Shown in pieces: positions 16,500 through 25,472 of a DNA stretch of 64,000 bases (the stretch's first letter is position 1; each line of letters opens with the position of its first letter). The position numbers and the translations under genes were made by a program. The DNA lies in NCBI GenBank assembly GCA_910587765.1, contig CAJUNR010000009.1, positions 62,001-126,000 on the forward strand, read 5' to 3'. The stretch is from an uncultured Lachnospiraceae bacterium. Its GTDB lineage: Bacteria > Bacillota > Clostridia > Lachnospirales > Lachnospiraceae. The notes under the pieces are model-generated. The model saw only the letters and a program-made list of their open reading frames with translations. It was not told the DNA's origin and did no database searches.

Positions 16500-17426
16500 A
16501 TGAAGACAAGAGTTACGGAATTGTTGGGAGTGGAGAAGCCGATTATCCAGGGCGGTATGGCATGGGTGGCGGAATCCCATCTGGCGGCCGCCGTATCGGA
16601 AGCGGGTGGCTTCGGACTGATCGGGGCGGCGAACGCGCCGGCGGATGTGGTGAGAAATTATATCCGCGAGGCGAAGAAACTGATGGATAAGCCGTTTGGA
16701 GTCAATATCATGCTTTTAAGCCCCTTTGCGGATGAGATCGCGCAGGTGGTCGTAGAAGAAGGCGTGGCCGCGGTGACCACGGGGGCCGGAAACCCGGAGA
16801 AATATATGGCGCAGTGGAAAGCTGCGGGAATCAAGGTCATTCCGGTGGTCGCGTCCGTAGCTCTTGCGAAGCGTATGGAACGCTGCGGCGCAGATGCGGT
16901 CGTTGCGGAAGGAACGGAATCCGGCGGGCATATCGGTCAGGCCACGACCATGACGTTGGTGCCTCAGGTGGTGGACGCCGTGTCCGTTCCGGTCATCGCG
17001 GCGGGAGGCATTGCGGACGGGAGAGGCTTTGCGGCGGCGATGATGCTGGGTGCGGAGGCGGTTCAGATGGGTACCCGGTTCTGCGTATCCGACGAATGTA
17101 CGATTCATGAGAATTATAAGGAGCGGATTCTGAAGGCGAAAGATATTGATTCCGAGGTGACCGGCAGGAGCCACGGACATCCGGTGCGCGGACTGCGCAA
17201 TAAGATGACCCGGGAATATCTGAAGCTGGAGGCCCAGGGCGCGTCCTTTGAGGAGCTGGAGAAGCTGACGCTGGGCGGTCTGCGTAAAGCGGTAGTGGAG
17301 GGCGATACCGATCAGGGTTCCGTCCTGGCCGGCCAGATCGCGGGCATGGTCAACCGGCGCCAGAGCTGCAGGGAGATCATCGACGAGATCATGGATCAGG
17401 CGGAGACGCTGCTGAAACTGAGATAA
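16500..17426 (+). CDS. fabK: Enoyl-ACP reductase II, FMN-dependent
   Basis: A 308-residue TIM-barrel flavoprotein of the NPD/FabK family: PIIQGGMAWVAE at the start, NIMLLSPFADEIAQ, TTGAGNPEKYM, AEGTESGGHIGQ and AAGGIADGRGFAAAMMLGAEAVQMGTRF. It performs the last reduction of each elongation cycle in place of FabI. The ATG at 16500 (MKTRVTELL) matches the family start; a GTG nine bases earlier is possible. FabK enzymes are intrinsically insensitive to triclosan. Confidence 0.93.
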   Translation: MKTRVTELLGVEKPIIQGGMAWVAESHLAAAVSEAGGFGLIGAANAPADVVRNYIREAKKLMDKPFGVNIMLLSPFADEIAQVVVEEGVAAVTTGAGNPEKYMAQWKAAGIKVIPVVASVALAKRMERCGADAVVAEGTESGGHIGQATTMTLVPQVVDAVSVPVIAAGGIADGRGFAAAMMLGAEAVQMGTRFCVSDECTIHENYKERILKAKDIDSEVTGRSHGHPVRGLRNKMTREYLKLEAQGASFEELEKLTLGGLRKAVVEGDTDQGSVLAGQIAGMVNRRQSCREIIDEIMDQAETLLKLR

Positions 17427-17467
17427 GCTCAGATTAGAGACCGATTCCGTCGGGAGTGAGTATGGGT

Positions 17468-17504
17468 GGGCTGCCGTGCAGGATGTCATGGCAGCCCCTG
17501 TTTT
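17468..17504 (+). terminator. Attenuator-like hairpin between fabK and fabD
   Basis: GGGCTGCC (17468-17475) pairs with GGCAGCCC (17490-17497), followed by a short T-rich tail. In mid-operon it may be a partial terminator or processing site. Confidence 0.5.
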
Positions 17505-17560
17505 AAGGAAGCTTTCGGGGTTTCAGAATGACAAGGCAAGAGACAGGGGAGAAGAGAAGC

Positions 17561-18478
17561 ATGGGTAAGACGGCATTCGTATTTCCGGGCCAGGGCGCAC
17601 AGTATGCGGGCATGGCAAAAGATTTTTATGAAGCATATCCGGAGTGCAGGGAAGTATTTGAGACAGCCTCCCAAGCGTCGGGGCTTGATATTGCGAAACT
17701 TTGTTTTGAAGAAAATGAACAGTTGAATCAGACAGAATATACACAGATTTGTATGCTCGCCGCGGAGATGGCGGTGCTGAGGGCGGCGCAGGCCGGAGGG
17801 CTTACTTCCTGCGTCAACGCGGGTTTAAGCCTGGGCGAATACGGAGCGCTGGTGGCCTCGAAGGTCATGAGCCTCTCCGACGCCTGCAGAGTCGTGCGCC
17901 AGAGAGGGCTTCTGATGCAGGAGGCGGTTCCGGTGGGCGGCGCCATGGCGGCGGTTCTGGGCATGGACGCGGCGAAGATCGAGGAGATCTGCGGGCAGAC
18001 CGAGGGGATCGTTACGGTTGCCAATTACAACTGTCCGGGGCAGATCGTGATCACCGGGGAAGAGAAGGCGGTGGACGCGGCATGCGCGGCGCTGAAGGAA
18101 GCCGGGGCAAAGCGGACCGTACGCCTGAAGGTCAGCGGACCGTTTCATTCCCCGATGCTTGCGGGCGCTGGAGAGAAGCTGGCGGAGGTGCTGGCAAACG
18201 TAGAGCTGAGAGCGTTTGACACGCCTTATATTACCAATGTGACCGCGGATTATGTGACCTCCGTCGAGGGGATCAAAGAGCTGCTCTGCCGCCAGGTGTC
18301 CTCGAGCGTACGCTGGCAGCAGTCCGTGGAGCGGATGATCGCGGACGGAGTGGATACGTTCATCGAGATGGGACCGGGGAAGACTCTGTCCGGCTTCATG
18401 CGGAAGATCAACCGCGGCGTGACAATGATGAATATTGAAAATATGGCGGATCTTGAGAAAGTGACAGGAACTCTTTAA
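17561..18478 (+). CDS. fabD: Malonyl-CoA:ACP transacylase
   Basis: A 305-residue acyltransferase: VFPGQGAQYAGM at the start, nucleophile Ser in GLSLGEYGAL (about 90), catalytic His in GPFHSPML (about 200). It loads malonyl groups onto ACP. The ATG at 17561 (MGKTAFVFPGQG) is the conserved start and has an AGGGGAGAAGAG site upstream; an in-frame ATG 33 bases earlier is less likely. Confidence 0.93.
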   Translation: MGKTAFVFPGQGAQYAGMAKDFYEAYPECREVFETASQASGLDIAKLCFEENEQLNQTEYTQICMLAAEMAVLRAAQAGGLTSCVNAGLSLGEYGALVASKVMSLSDACRVVRQRGLLMQEAVPVGGAMAAVLGMDAAKIEEICGQTEGIVTVANYNCPGQIVITGEEKAVDAACAALKEAGAKRTVRLKVSGPFHSPMLAGAGEKLAEVLANVELRAFDTPYITNVTADYVTSVEGIKELLCRQVSSSVRWQQSVERMIADGVDTFIEMGPGKTLSGFMRKINRGVTMMNIENMADLEKVTGTL

Positions 18479-18548
18479 TTCATAGAAAAGTCATCTGTCC
18501 GGGCATTGAGAGGACAGATACAAAAACTGTAATCAGGAGAATAATGGG

Positions 18549-19289
18549 ATGCTGGAAGGAAAGATTGCCCTGGTGACCGGGGCTGCAAAAGGAATTGGAC
18601 GCGCCATCGCGCTGGCTCTGGCGGCGGAGAAAGCGACGGTGATCGTCAATTACAACGGGTCCGCAGAGAAAGCGGAACAGACGCTGGAGGAGATTCGGGC
18701 GCTGGGGGCGGACGGCCGCACCTGCCAGTGCAATGTGGCGGATACACAGGCGGCGCTTGCCATGATCAAAGAAGTGACCGCTGAGTACGGGAGGCTGGAT
18801 ATACTGGTCAACAACGCGGGAATCACAAGAGATAACCTGATCATGAAAATGTCGGAGGAAGATTTTGACGCGGTCATCAGCGCCAACCTGAAGGGATGCT
18901 TTAACACGATCAAGGCGGCGAGCCGTCAGATGCTGAAGCAGCGCAGCGGACGCATCATCAATATCACGTCGGTATCCGGCATTCTCGGCAATGCGGGGCA
19001 GGCCAATTACGCAGCGTCCAAGGCGGGTATCATCGGACTGACGAAGACTATGGCCAGAGAGCTGGCCAGCCGGGGCATCACGGTCAACGCGGTGGCGCCG
19101 GGGTTTGTGGATACGGATATGACGCAGGCGCTTCCCGACGGCGTGAAAGAGGCGGCTGTCGCGCAGATTCCGCTGGGACGCTTCGGAAAGCCGGAGGATA
19201 TTGCCGATATGGTGGCCTACCTGGCTTCGGAGAAGGCGGCGTATATAACAGGACAGATTATCAGTGTAGACGGAGGTATGGCGATCTGA
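18549..19289 (+). CDS. fabG: 3-oxoacyl-ACP reductase
   Basis: A 246-residue short-chain dehydrogenase with NADPH motif TGAAKGIG (about 10-17), NNAG (about 86), catalytic Ser in NITSVSG and YxxxK in NYAASKAG. It carries out the ketoreduction step. The stop overlaps the fabF start (TGATG), indicating coupling. Confidence 0.95.
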   Translation: MLEGKIALVTGAAKGIGRAIALALAAEKATVIVNYNGSAEKAEQTLEEIRALGADGRTCQCNVADTQAALAMIKEVTAEYGRLDILVNNAGITRDNLIMKMSEEDFDAVISANLKGCFNTIKAASRQMLKQRSGRIINITSVSGILGNAGQANYAASKAGIIGLTKTMARELASRGITVNAVAPGFVDTDMTQALPDGVKEAAVAQIPLGRFGKPEDIADMVAYLASEKAAYITGQIISVDGGMAI

Positions 19290-20524
19290 TGAGAAGAGTA
19301 GTTGTGACTGGAATGGGAGCGATCACTCCCCTTGGACTGAATGTGAAAGATTATTTTGAAAACATCAAAGCGGGCAATCATGGATTCGGCATCATCTCCA
19401 GATTTGACGCTTCGGAATACAAAGCGCATGTGGCGGCGGAAGTCAAAGGCTTTTCGGCAAAAGAATTTATGGATTTCAAAGCGGCGAAACGGATGGAGCC
19501 TTTTTCCCAGTATGCGGTGGCGGCGGCGAAGGAAGCCATGGAGCAGGCGGGACTTGATATGGAACAGGAAGACGCTTACCGCGTGGGCTGCTCCATCGGT
19601 TCCGGCATCGGCAGCCTGGAGGTGATCGAGCGGGAATATACCAGGCTGAATCAGAAAGGACCGAACAGGGTGGCGCCGCTGATGGTGCCGCTGATGATCT
19701 CCAATATGGCGGCCGGCAACGTGTCCATCGCCTTCGGATTAAAGGGAAAGAGCCTGAACGTGGTAACCGCCTGCGCTACCGGGACGCATTCCATCGGAGA
19801 AGCGTATCGGAGCATCCAGACAGGAGACGCGGACGTGATGCTGGCCGGCGGTACGGAGAGCTGCATCTGCCCCACCGGGGTGGCGGGCTTCGCGGCACTG
19901 ACCGCCCTTTCGGGAAGCGAGGATCCGGACCGCTGCTCGATTCCCTTTGACCGGGACCGGGACGGCTTTGTCATGGGGGAAGGCGCGGGCGTGGTCGTGC
20001 TGGAAGAACTGGAGCATGCGAAAAACCGCGGCGCACGCATCCTGGCGGAGGTGGTCGGTTACGGCGCCACCAGCGACGCTTATCATATCACGTCTCCGGC
20101 GGAGGACGGCATGGGCGCGGCTACGGCCATGAAACGGGCGGTGGAAGAATCCGGCGCATCCATGGAGGAGATCTTCTATATCAATGCGCACGGGACCAGC
20201 ACCCATCACAATGACCTGTTCGAGACCCGCGCTGTCAAACTGGCGTTCGGGGAGCACGCAAAAGAGATGAAGATCAACTCCACCAAGTCCATGATCGGGC
20301 ATCTTCTGGGAGCGGCGGGAGCCGTGGAATTTATTACCTGTGTCAAGGAGATGGAGGAGAGCTTTGTACATGTGACCAGAGGACTTGAGAATCCGGACGA
20401 GGAGATGGATCTGGATTATGTACAGGGGCAGGGCGTATGCATGGAGCTGACCTATGCGCTGTCCAACTCTCTGGGCTTCGGCGGGCACAACGCAAGCATT
20501 CTGATCAAAAAGTATCATGCATAA
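19289..20524 (+). CDS. fabF: Beta-ketoacyl-ACP synthase II
   Basis: A 411-residue elongation condensing enzyme. The catalytic Cys is in VTACATGTHS (about 164), and the two His are in NAHGTSTHHND (about 303) and IGHLLGAAGAVE (about 340). It overlaps fabG upstream, and fabZ follows within 30 bases. In many relatives accB lies between fabF and fabZ; here it is absent. Confidence 0.95.
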   Translation: MRRVVVTGMGAITPLGLNVKDYFENIKAGNHGFGIISRFDASEYKAHVAAEVKGFSAKEFMDFKAAKRMEPFSQYAVAAAKEAMEQAGLDMEQEDAYRVGCSIGSGIGSLEVIEREYTRLNQKGPNRVAPLMVPLMISNMAAGNVSIAFGLKGKSLNVVTACATGTHSIGEAYRSIQTGDADVMLAGGTESCICPTGVAGFAALTALSGSEDPDRCSIPFDRDRDGFVMGEGAGVVVLEELEHAKNRGARILAEVVGYGATSDAYHITSPAEDGMGAATAMKRAVEESGASMEEIFYINAHGTSTHHNDLFETRAVKLAFGEHAKEMKINSTKSMIGHLLGAAGAVEFITCVKEMEESFVHVTRGLENPDEEMDLDYVQGQGVCMELTYALSNSLGFGGHNASILIKKYHA

Positions 20525-20552
20525 GACGGCATCAAGGAGGGACAGGAACGCT

Positions 20553-20978
20553 ATGGTTATGGATATCAAGGAAATCATGGAAATCATCCCCCACAGGCAG
20601 CCGTTTCTGCTCATCGACCGCATCGAGGAGCTGGAAGCGGGAAAAAGAGCCGTGGGAAAGAAATGCGTCACTTATAACGAACCCTTTTTTAACGGACATT
20701 TCCCGCAGGAACCGGTGATGCCGGGGGTACTGATTCTGGAAGCGCTGGCTCAGGTGGGCGCGGTGGCCATTTTAAGCCAGCCGGAGAATAAGGGGAAGAC
20801 TGCCTATTTCGGCGGCATTGACAAGGCGAAATTCAAGAAGAAAGTGGTTCCGGGAGACGTATTGACTCTGGAACTGGAGATCGTGAAGCAAAAAGGCCCT
20901 ATCGGCGTGGGAAAAGCGGTGGCGACGGTAGACGGCAAAGTGGCGGCGTCCGCGGAGATGACATTTGCAGTAGGATAA
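20553..20978 (+). CDS. fabZ: 3-hydroxyacyl-ACP dehydratase
   Basis: A 141-residue hotdog-fold dehydratase: IMEIIPHRQPFLLID, catalytic His in NGHFPQEPVMPGV and Glu in EALAQVGA. It removes water from 3-hydroxyacyl-ACP. AAGGAGG lies about ten bases upstream of ATG 20553. Last gene of the operon; a terminator follows, so accC/D/A are not encoded here. Confidence 0.93.
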   Translation: MVMDIKEIMEIIPHRQPFLLIDRIEELEAGKRAVGKKCVTYNEPFFNGHFPQEPVMPGVLILEALAQVGAVAILSQPENKGKTAYFGGIDKAKFKKKVVPGDVLTLELEIVKQKGPIGVGKAVATVDGKVAASAEMTFAVG

Positions 20979-21006
20979 GATCCTGAGGAGTCGTTATTAT
21001 GATTGT

Positions 21007-21038
21007 AAAGAGGGAGCGCATTTTGCGTCTCCCTCTTT
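21007..21038. terminator. Bidirectional terminator between fabZ and the PrpR-like gene
   Basis: AAAGAGGGAG (21007-21016) pairs with CTCCCTCTTT (21029-21038) around a 12-base loop. Convergent genes end on both sides and the stem is flanked by A and T runs. Confidence 0.85.
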
Positions 21039-21047
21039 TGACGCGGT

Positions 21048-22832
21048 TTACTGTTCATGCGACTTGAGAATCCGCCATAAAGTAGTACGGCTGATTCCCA
21101 GCCGCCGGGCTGTCCGGGTGTGGCTTCCGTTTTCCTGCTTCAGGACCATCCGGGCGATATCGCAGGTGATGTCGTCCAACGTGTTTCCGATATTCAGATG
21201 ATAGACCGATTCGGTTCCTTCATCCGTATGGAAAAACGTCTCCTGATGCAGGATGCGTCTTGTGTTTTCGTAGGAAATATAGGAACTGGTGGTAAGGAGC
21301 ATTAACTCCCGGATGACCCGCTTAAACTGACTGAGATTTCCGTACCAGCGGAAATTATGCATGGCGGTCAGCGCTTTCGGTTCAAAGCCGACAATCTGTC
21401 TTTTGAGAGAAGTATTGAGCTGATTAATATACAGAGTGGCAAGTCTTGGAATATCGTCCGCCCGCTCCCTGAGAGCGGGGAGCTTTAACAACAGGCTTGA
21501 GATGCTGTTGAAGACGGCGGTAATCTTCGATTCCTGACGGGAAGTTTCCGTGCAGGACACCAGGGAGAAGATCAGCCGGTTCCGCTTCCACAGGCAGGTG
21601 TCTTTTATAAACTGTATGAGCGTGCTGAAATCCTCTTGGGAGAGGGCGTTAATCTGTTTAAAATACAACGTATGTTTTACCTTCATCAGCGGGGATTCGG
21701 AGTGGTGGTACAAAAAGCTCCATTCTTTTTCCGTGATTCTGCCGCAGTCCATCAGATAGTACAGCCGGTTCTGTTCGTTCCCTCTGGTATGGATGTAGAG
21801 CGCTGCCCGGTCTTTTCCGGTTCCCTCTTCTCCTATGATTACAACAGGAGAACCGCTCTGACTGTACTTGTCCAGTATTTCCATAATGTTTCCCACGGAA
21901 TGGGAGCTGGAGTAATATCCCATATCCTTTTCCGGCATATCTTCCCTGGAATATATTTCTATGCCGTTGCTTTTCCGGAAGGACGGAAGAACGGATACAT
22001 AGACGAAGAGGCAGGGTCTGCCTTTCAGATACTGTTTGTGAAGATGCAGGTTCAGCACCGCCGTCTCCAGCTTTTTCTCCACATCCGTCTCCTCAGATTC
22101 CCACATGGCCCGGAAAGAATGCTCCAGATATCGGATGATCTCATGGGAAGCGTCGTCCTGCCGCAGGGAATTCTGGACAATCGTTCCGGAAGAATCAAAG
22201 ACAACACATTTCAGCGGACTGTTCATAAAAGCGGCGGACAGCTGTCCGGCATCTTTTCTGTAGGAAGCGTAGACGCCAGCAAGGTCTACCGCCTGCTTCA
22301 GGGCGCCCTGTATGCTTTCATATCCTGAACTGATCAGGACGGAATTAAGTCCTATGCGGCTGGCGATCTGGGATGCAATCACGTCGCAGACCACGATGCG
22401 GATGCCTTCTTCCTTCAGTTCTGTTAACTTTGCCTCCGCCTGGGCGGCGTTTTCGATGGTGAAGATCGGTATGGAGTATTCCATTAATTCACCCAGCAGT
22501 TTTGCGTGGGTCGTAATGTTTTCATAGCCGATGATCCAGAAATCTTCTGAAAAATTCTGAGCCAGCTTTATGGCCCGGAGGACATCCAGGGAGGAGATTC
22601 CGGAATCGATGACGGGGATGTCCACATGCTTTTTCAGAAGCGTGGCGGTCCCGCCTCTGGAGATGATCACGTCATAATTTTCTGTCGGAAGCCGGTCCAC
22701 AAGCTCCAGCGCGCATTCCCGGTCCGCGACATAACCGTCCATGTCCACATTGTCCTGTTCTCCTGCCAGCTCCTGAAGAATCTCGTCCATTCCTTTGTAG
22801 GGAGATATTCCCAGAATCTTTATTTTCTGCAA
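21048..22832 (-). CDS. PrpR-N domain regulator with degenerate AAA+ module and Fis-type HTH
   Basis: In this 594-residue protein the first 190 residues match the PrpR N-terminal sensor (GISPYKG, DVIISRGGTATLLK, IPVIDSGISSLDVLRA, GYENIT). A PAS-like segment follows, then an AAA+ module with a near-normal Walker A (GEEGTGKD). Walker B is weak (TLYFKQI for TLFLDEI), no GAFTGA loop is visible, and LPALRERADDIPRLA survives. The C-terminus is a Fis-type HTH (NGSHTRTARRLGISRTTLWR). Loss of GAFTGA means it probably does not activate sigma-54 polymerase. It is divergent from the sugar-acid operon and is its likely regulator, sensing a pathway intermediate. Confidence 0.8.
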   Translation of the reverse strand: MQKIKILGISPYKGMDEILQELAGEQDNVDMDGYVADRECALELVDRLPTENYDVIISRGGTATLLKKHVDIPVIDSGISSLDVLRAIKLAQNFSEDFWIIGYENITTHAKLLGELMEYSIPIFTIENAAQAEAKLTELKEEGIRIVVCDVIASQIASRIGLNSVLISSGYESIQGALKQAVDLAGVYASYRKDAGQLSAAFMNSPLKCVVFDSSGTIVQNSLRQDDASHEIIRYLEHSFRAMWESEETDVEKKLETAVLNLHLHKQYLKGRPCLFVYVSVLPSFRKSNGIEIYSREDMPEKDMGYYSSSHSVGNIMEILDKYSQSGSPVVIIGEEGTGKDRAALYIHTRGNEQNRLYYLMDCGRITEKEWSFLYHHSESPLMKVKHTLYFKQINALSQEDFSTLIQFIKDTCLWKRNRLIFSLVSCTETSRQESKITAVFNSISSLLLKLPALRERADDIPRLATLYINQLNTSLKRQIVGFEPKALTAMHNFRWYGNLSQFKRVIRELMLLTTSSYISYENTRRILHQETFFHTDEGTESVYHLNIGNTLDDITCDIARMVLKQENGSHTRTARRLGISRTTLWRILKSHEQ

Positions 22833-22850
22833 TCGACAGACCTCCTTCGT

Positions 22851-22933
22851 CTGAGTGTTTCATATATAAACATATTAGAATAAAATACGGTAAAAATCAA
22901 TGAAAAATTTCTGAATGTTTCATATTTAATCAT
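22851..22933. promoter_or_regulatory. Paired direct repeats, candidate operators of the PrpR-like regulator
   Basis: Two sites, TGTTTCATATATAAACAT (22856-22873) and TGTTTCATATTTAATCAT (22916-22933), match at 16 of 18 bases. The match extends five bases upstream in both. They are exactly 60 bases apart in the divergent intergenic region. A TGAAA-N6-TGAATGTTTCA arrangement lies around the second. Confidence 0.6.
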
Positions 22934-23064
22934 TTTTGCGTTTTGTGCAAATTGAATATATTTACAGAGATCAGTATCATAATCATATAAATATTGCTGA
23001 ATTGCTCATGACACAAACCATTCCGGAAGATCAAATTGCAGGTATTGAGCAGGTAATCTGTCCA

Positions 23065-24420
23065 ATGGAGGTGAAAAAACTGATTAGATTGTTGGTGATC
23101 GCAGATGATTTAACCGGGGCGCTGGATACGGGAATTCAATTTGGTTCCAGAGCCGCGCTGGTAAAACTGTATACATACAGGCAGGCTGTGGATATCTTTG
23201 AAAACATTCCCGATCATATAGAGGTTCTGATCATAGACACAGAGACAAGACATTCCGACTGCCGGACCGCCTATGAGAGAATCTACAGGCTGGTGGACCA
23301 GGCAAAAAGGCAGAAGATATCCTGTATTTATAAGAAGACGGATTCAGGCATGAGAGGGAATATTGGAAGTGAGTTGAGCGCGGCGCTGACGGCTTCCGGA
23401 GGTGATTGTATACATTTTGTCCCGGCGTTTCCTCAGATCGGGCGCACCACGGAAGACGGGATACAGTACATAGACGGCGTTCCGGTGGCAGAGAGCGTCT
23501 TTGGGAGAGACCCATTTGAACCGGTGCGGCATTCCCAGATCAGGGATATCGTGGGAGAACAGTGCGCTACGGAATGTCATGTGCTGAATGAAGCGGCAGA
23601 GGGCGGCGGGTATAAAGGGATTCTGTTGTACAACTGCAAAACACAGGATGATCTGCAGAAGATTGCAAAAGACCTGAAAAGGTATCATCCGTCTGACCTG
23701 CTGGCCGGATGCGCGGGATTTGCGGCGGTTCTTCCTGAGATGGTGGGAATCAGAAGCGTGGCCGGGCAGAGGCCCGGACTGTGCCGGAAGCTTCTGGTGG
23801 TGTGCGGAAGCCTGAATCCGGTATCCCTCCGGCAGATGGATGCGGCCGAGAAGAACGGAGCTTTGCGTGTGAAGCTTTCCAACAGGCAGAAGCTGAAGAA
23901 AGATTTCTTCGATACGGAGGAAGGCATGCGGTTCGTGAAAGACATCGCTCTGAAAATACAGGAATACCGTTGCGCGATGATCGAAAGCACAGATATGGAA
24001 GGGGAAGAAAGCTCCGCGTCTTATGCCCTGTCGCAGGGAATGGAGGCGGAGGAGATCAGACACCGGATCTCCGAGAATCTCGGCATGATGCTCCGAAGAC
24101 TGCTGGAAGAGCATGTGAACTATACGATCTTCATAACGGGGGGAGACACGCTTTTGTCCTTTATGGAAAATATCGGTCTGGATAAGCTGTCTCCGATATG
24201 CGAGCTCTATCCGGGAGTGGTGCTGTCAGGGATCGAGTATAACGGGACGATGTATCATCTGATATCAAAATCCGGAGGTTTTGGAAATGAAAATCTTCTG
24301 TTGGATATACAAAAAATCATAAACGCAAAGGAGGAAAAAGATGAAGAAACCGGTTGTGGGGATATCGATGGGAGATCCGTTTGGAAATGGACCGGAAATC
24401 TCAGTAAAAGCCTTGTCTGA
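23065..24420 (+). CDS. Four-carbon acid sugar kinase (DUF1537, DtnK/OtnK family)
   Basis: Diagnostic motifs are LLVIADDLTGALDTG near the start, KKTDSGMRGNIGSEL, FVPAFPQIGRTT and, in the C-terminal half, the nucleotide-binding FITGGDTLLSF. Known family members phosphorylate D-threonate, D-/L-erythronate or related acids at C4. ATG 23065 starts just before the conserved core but lies inside a GGAGGTG that looks like a ribosome site; ATG 22936 or a nearby non-ATG start are alternatives. The last 80 bases overlap pdxA2 in another frame, adding about 26 residues beyond the usual family end. Confidence 0.85.
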   Translation: MEVKKLIRLLVIADDLTGALDTGIQFGSRAALVKLYTYRQAVDIFENIPDHIEVLIIDTETRHSDCRTAYERIYRLVDQAKRQKISCIYKKTDSGMRGNIGSELSAALTASGGDCIHFVPAFPQIGRTTEDGIQYIDGVPVAESVFGRDPFEPVRHSQIRDIVGEQCATECHVLNEAAEGGGYKGILLYNCKTQDDLQKIAKDLKRYHPSDLLAGCAGFAAVLPEMVGIRSVAGQRPGLCRKLLVVCGSLNPVSLRQMDAAEKNGALRVKLSNRQKLKKDFFDTEEGMRFVKDIALKIQEYRCAMIESTDMEGEESSASYALSQGMEAEEIRHRISENLGMMLRRLLEEHVNYTIFITGGDTLLSFMENIGLDKLSPICELYPGVVLSGIEYNGTMYHLISKSGGFGNENLLLDIQKIINAKEEKDEETGCGDIDGRSVWKWTGNLSKSLV

Positions 24421-25423
24421 TCCCGGCCTTTACGACAGATGCCGTCCGGTCGTCATCGGGGATTCGGCGGTGATGGAATATTCCGCAGAAATCCTGAAAA
24501 TACTTACAGGTATGGCCATAAAGATCCGCAATATCCGGTCGGTGGAGGAGGCGCTGTATGAATACGGGACGATAGATCTGCTGGATATGGGCCTGATCCG
24601 CAGGGAGGATATCCCGGTCAGGCCCGAAGACCGGAGCCCCTTCCACGCGGGGGCGACCAGAATCGGAGGAGAAGCGTCTTTCCGGTACGTGGAAAAGCTC
24701 ATAGAGCTGGCCATGTCGGGGGAAGTGGACGCAACCGTGACCAACGCCATAAGCAAAGAGGCCATCAATATGGCAGGACACCGGTTCAGCGGGCATACGG
24801 AGATTTATGCACATTATACGCATACTCCGAAGTACAGCATGATGCTTGCCCATGAGAATCTCCGGGTGATTCATGTGTCGACCCATGTGTCGCTGCGGGA
24901 GGCGTGCGATGCCGTGAAGAAGGACCGGGTGCTGGACGTTATAAGGATGGCGGACAGCGCCTGCAGGCAGATCGGAATTGAAAAGCCGAAGATAGCGGTG
25001 GCGGGACTGAATCCGCACTGCGGTGAGAACGGCATGTTCGGGACGGAGGAAATCGAGGAGATACAGCCGGCCATCGATCTGGCATTGGAAGAAGGCATCG
25101 ACATACCGGACGGCAGACCATCGGCTCCTGATACGGTATTTTCCAAAGCCGCCGGCGGGTGGTATGACATTGTGGTGGTCATGTATCACGACCAGGGACA
25201 TATACCGCTGAAGGTCAAAGGATTTGTATATGATAAAGCGCAGTGCTGCTGGGAAGCGGTTGCGGGCATCAACGTAACTCTGGGCCTGCCCGTTATAAGA
25301 GTGTCTGTGGACCACGGAACAGGCTACGGGCATGCAGGAAACGGGGAGGCGAATGCGCTCAGCCTGCAAAATGCCATGGATTACGCCATCCGGATGTCGC
25401 TGGCCGGGCAGCGGGAGGCGTAA
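24341..25423 (+). CDS. pdxA2: PdxA2-type 4-phospho-threonate/erythronate dehydrogenase
   Basis: A 360-residue PdxA-family oxidoreductase: GISMGDPFGNGPEI, the His ligand in SGHTEIYAH, and NPHCGENGMFGTEE. Context separates it from biosynthetic PdxA: it lies beside a DUF1537 kinase, and PdxA2 partners oxidatively decarboxylate the 4-phosphorylated acid to dihydroxyacetone phosphate and CO2. AAAGGAGG lies just upstream of its ATG, inside the kinase gene. Confidence 0.85.
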   Translation: MKKPVVGISMGDPFGNGPEISVKALSDPGLYDRCRPVVIGDSAVMEYSAEILKILTGMAIKIRNIRSVEEALYEYGTIDLLDMGLIRREDIPVRPEDRSPFHAGATRIGGEASFRYVEKLIELAMSGEVDATVTNAISKEAINMAGHRFSGHTEIYAHYTHTPKYSMMLAHENLRVIHVSTHVSLREACDAVKKDRVLDVIRMADSACRQIGIEKPKIAVAGLNPHCGENGMFGTEEIEEIQPAIDLALEEGIDIPDGRPSAPDTVFSKAAGGWYDIVVVMYHDQGHIPLKVKGFVYDKAQCCWEAVAGINVTLGLPVIRVSVDHGTGYGHAGNGEANALSLQNAMDYAIRMSLAGQREA

Positions 25424-25472
25424 TATTCGGGGCGGGGCGGGTACAGAAGGATAAGGCAGGAAGGAGGGTATT

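Noticed and set aside
21048..22832. Sigma-54-dependent activator controlling a -24/-12 promoter
   Set aside because: No GAFTGA motif, weak Walker B, and no clear TGGC-N8-TTGC promoter in the divergent gap.
22936..23064. N-terminal extension of the DUF1537 kinase from ATG 22936
   Set aside because: It starts at the edge of the regulatory repeats, lacks a ribosome site and precedes the conserved family start; ATG 23065 is nearer the family pattern.
24341..25423. Biosynthetic pdxA (vitamin B6 pathway)
   Set aside because: Neighbours are a sugar-acid kinase and a TRAP importer, the context of catabolic PdxA2, with no other B6 genes.
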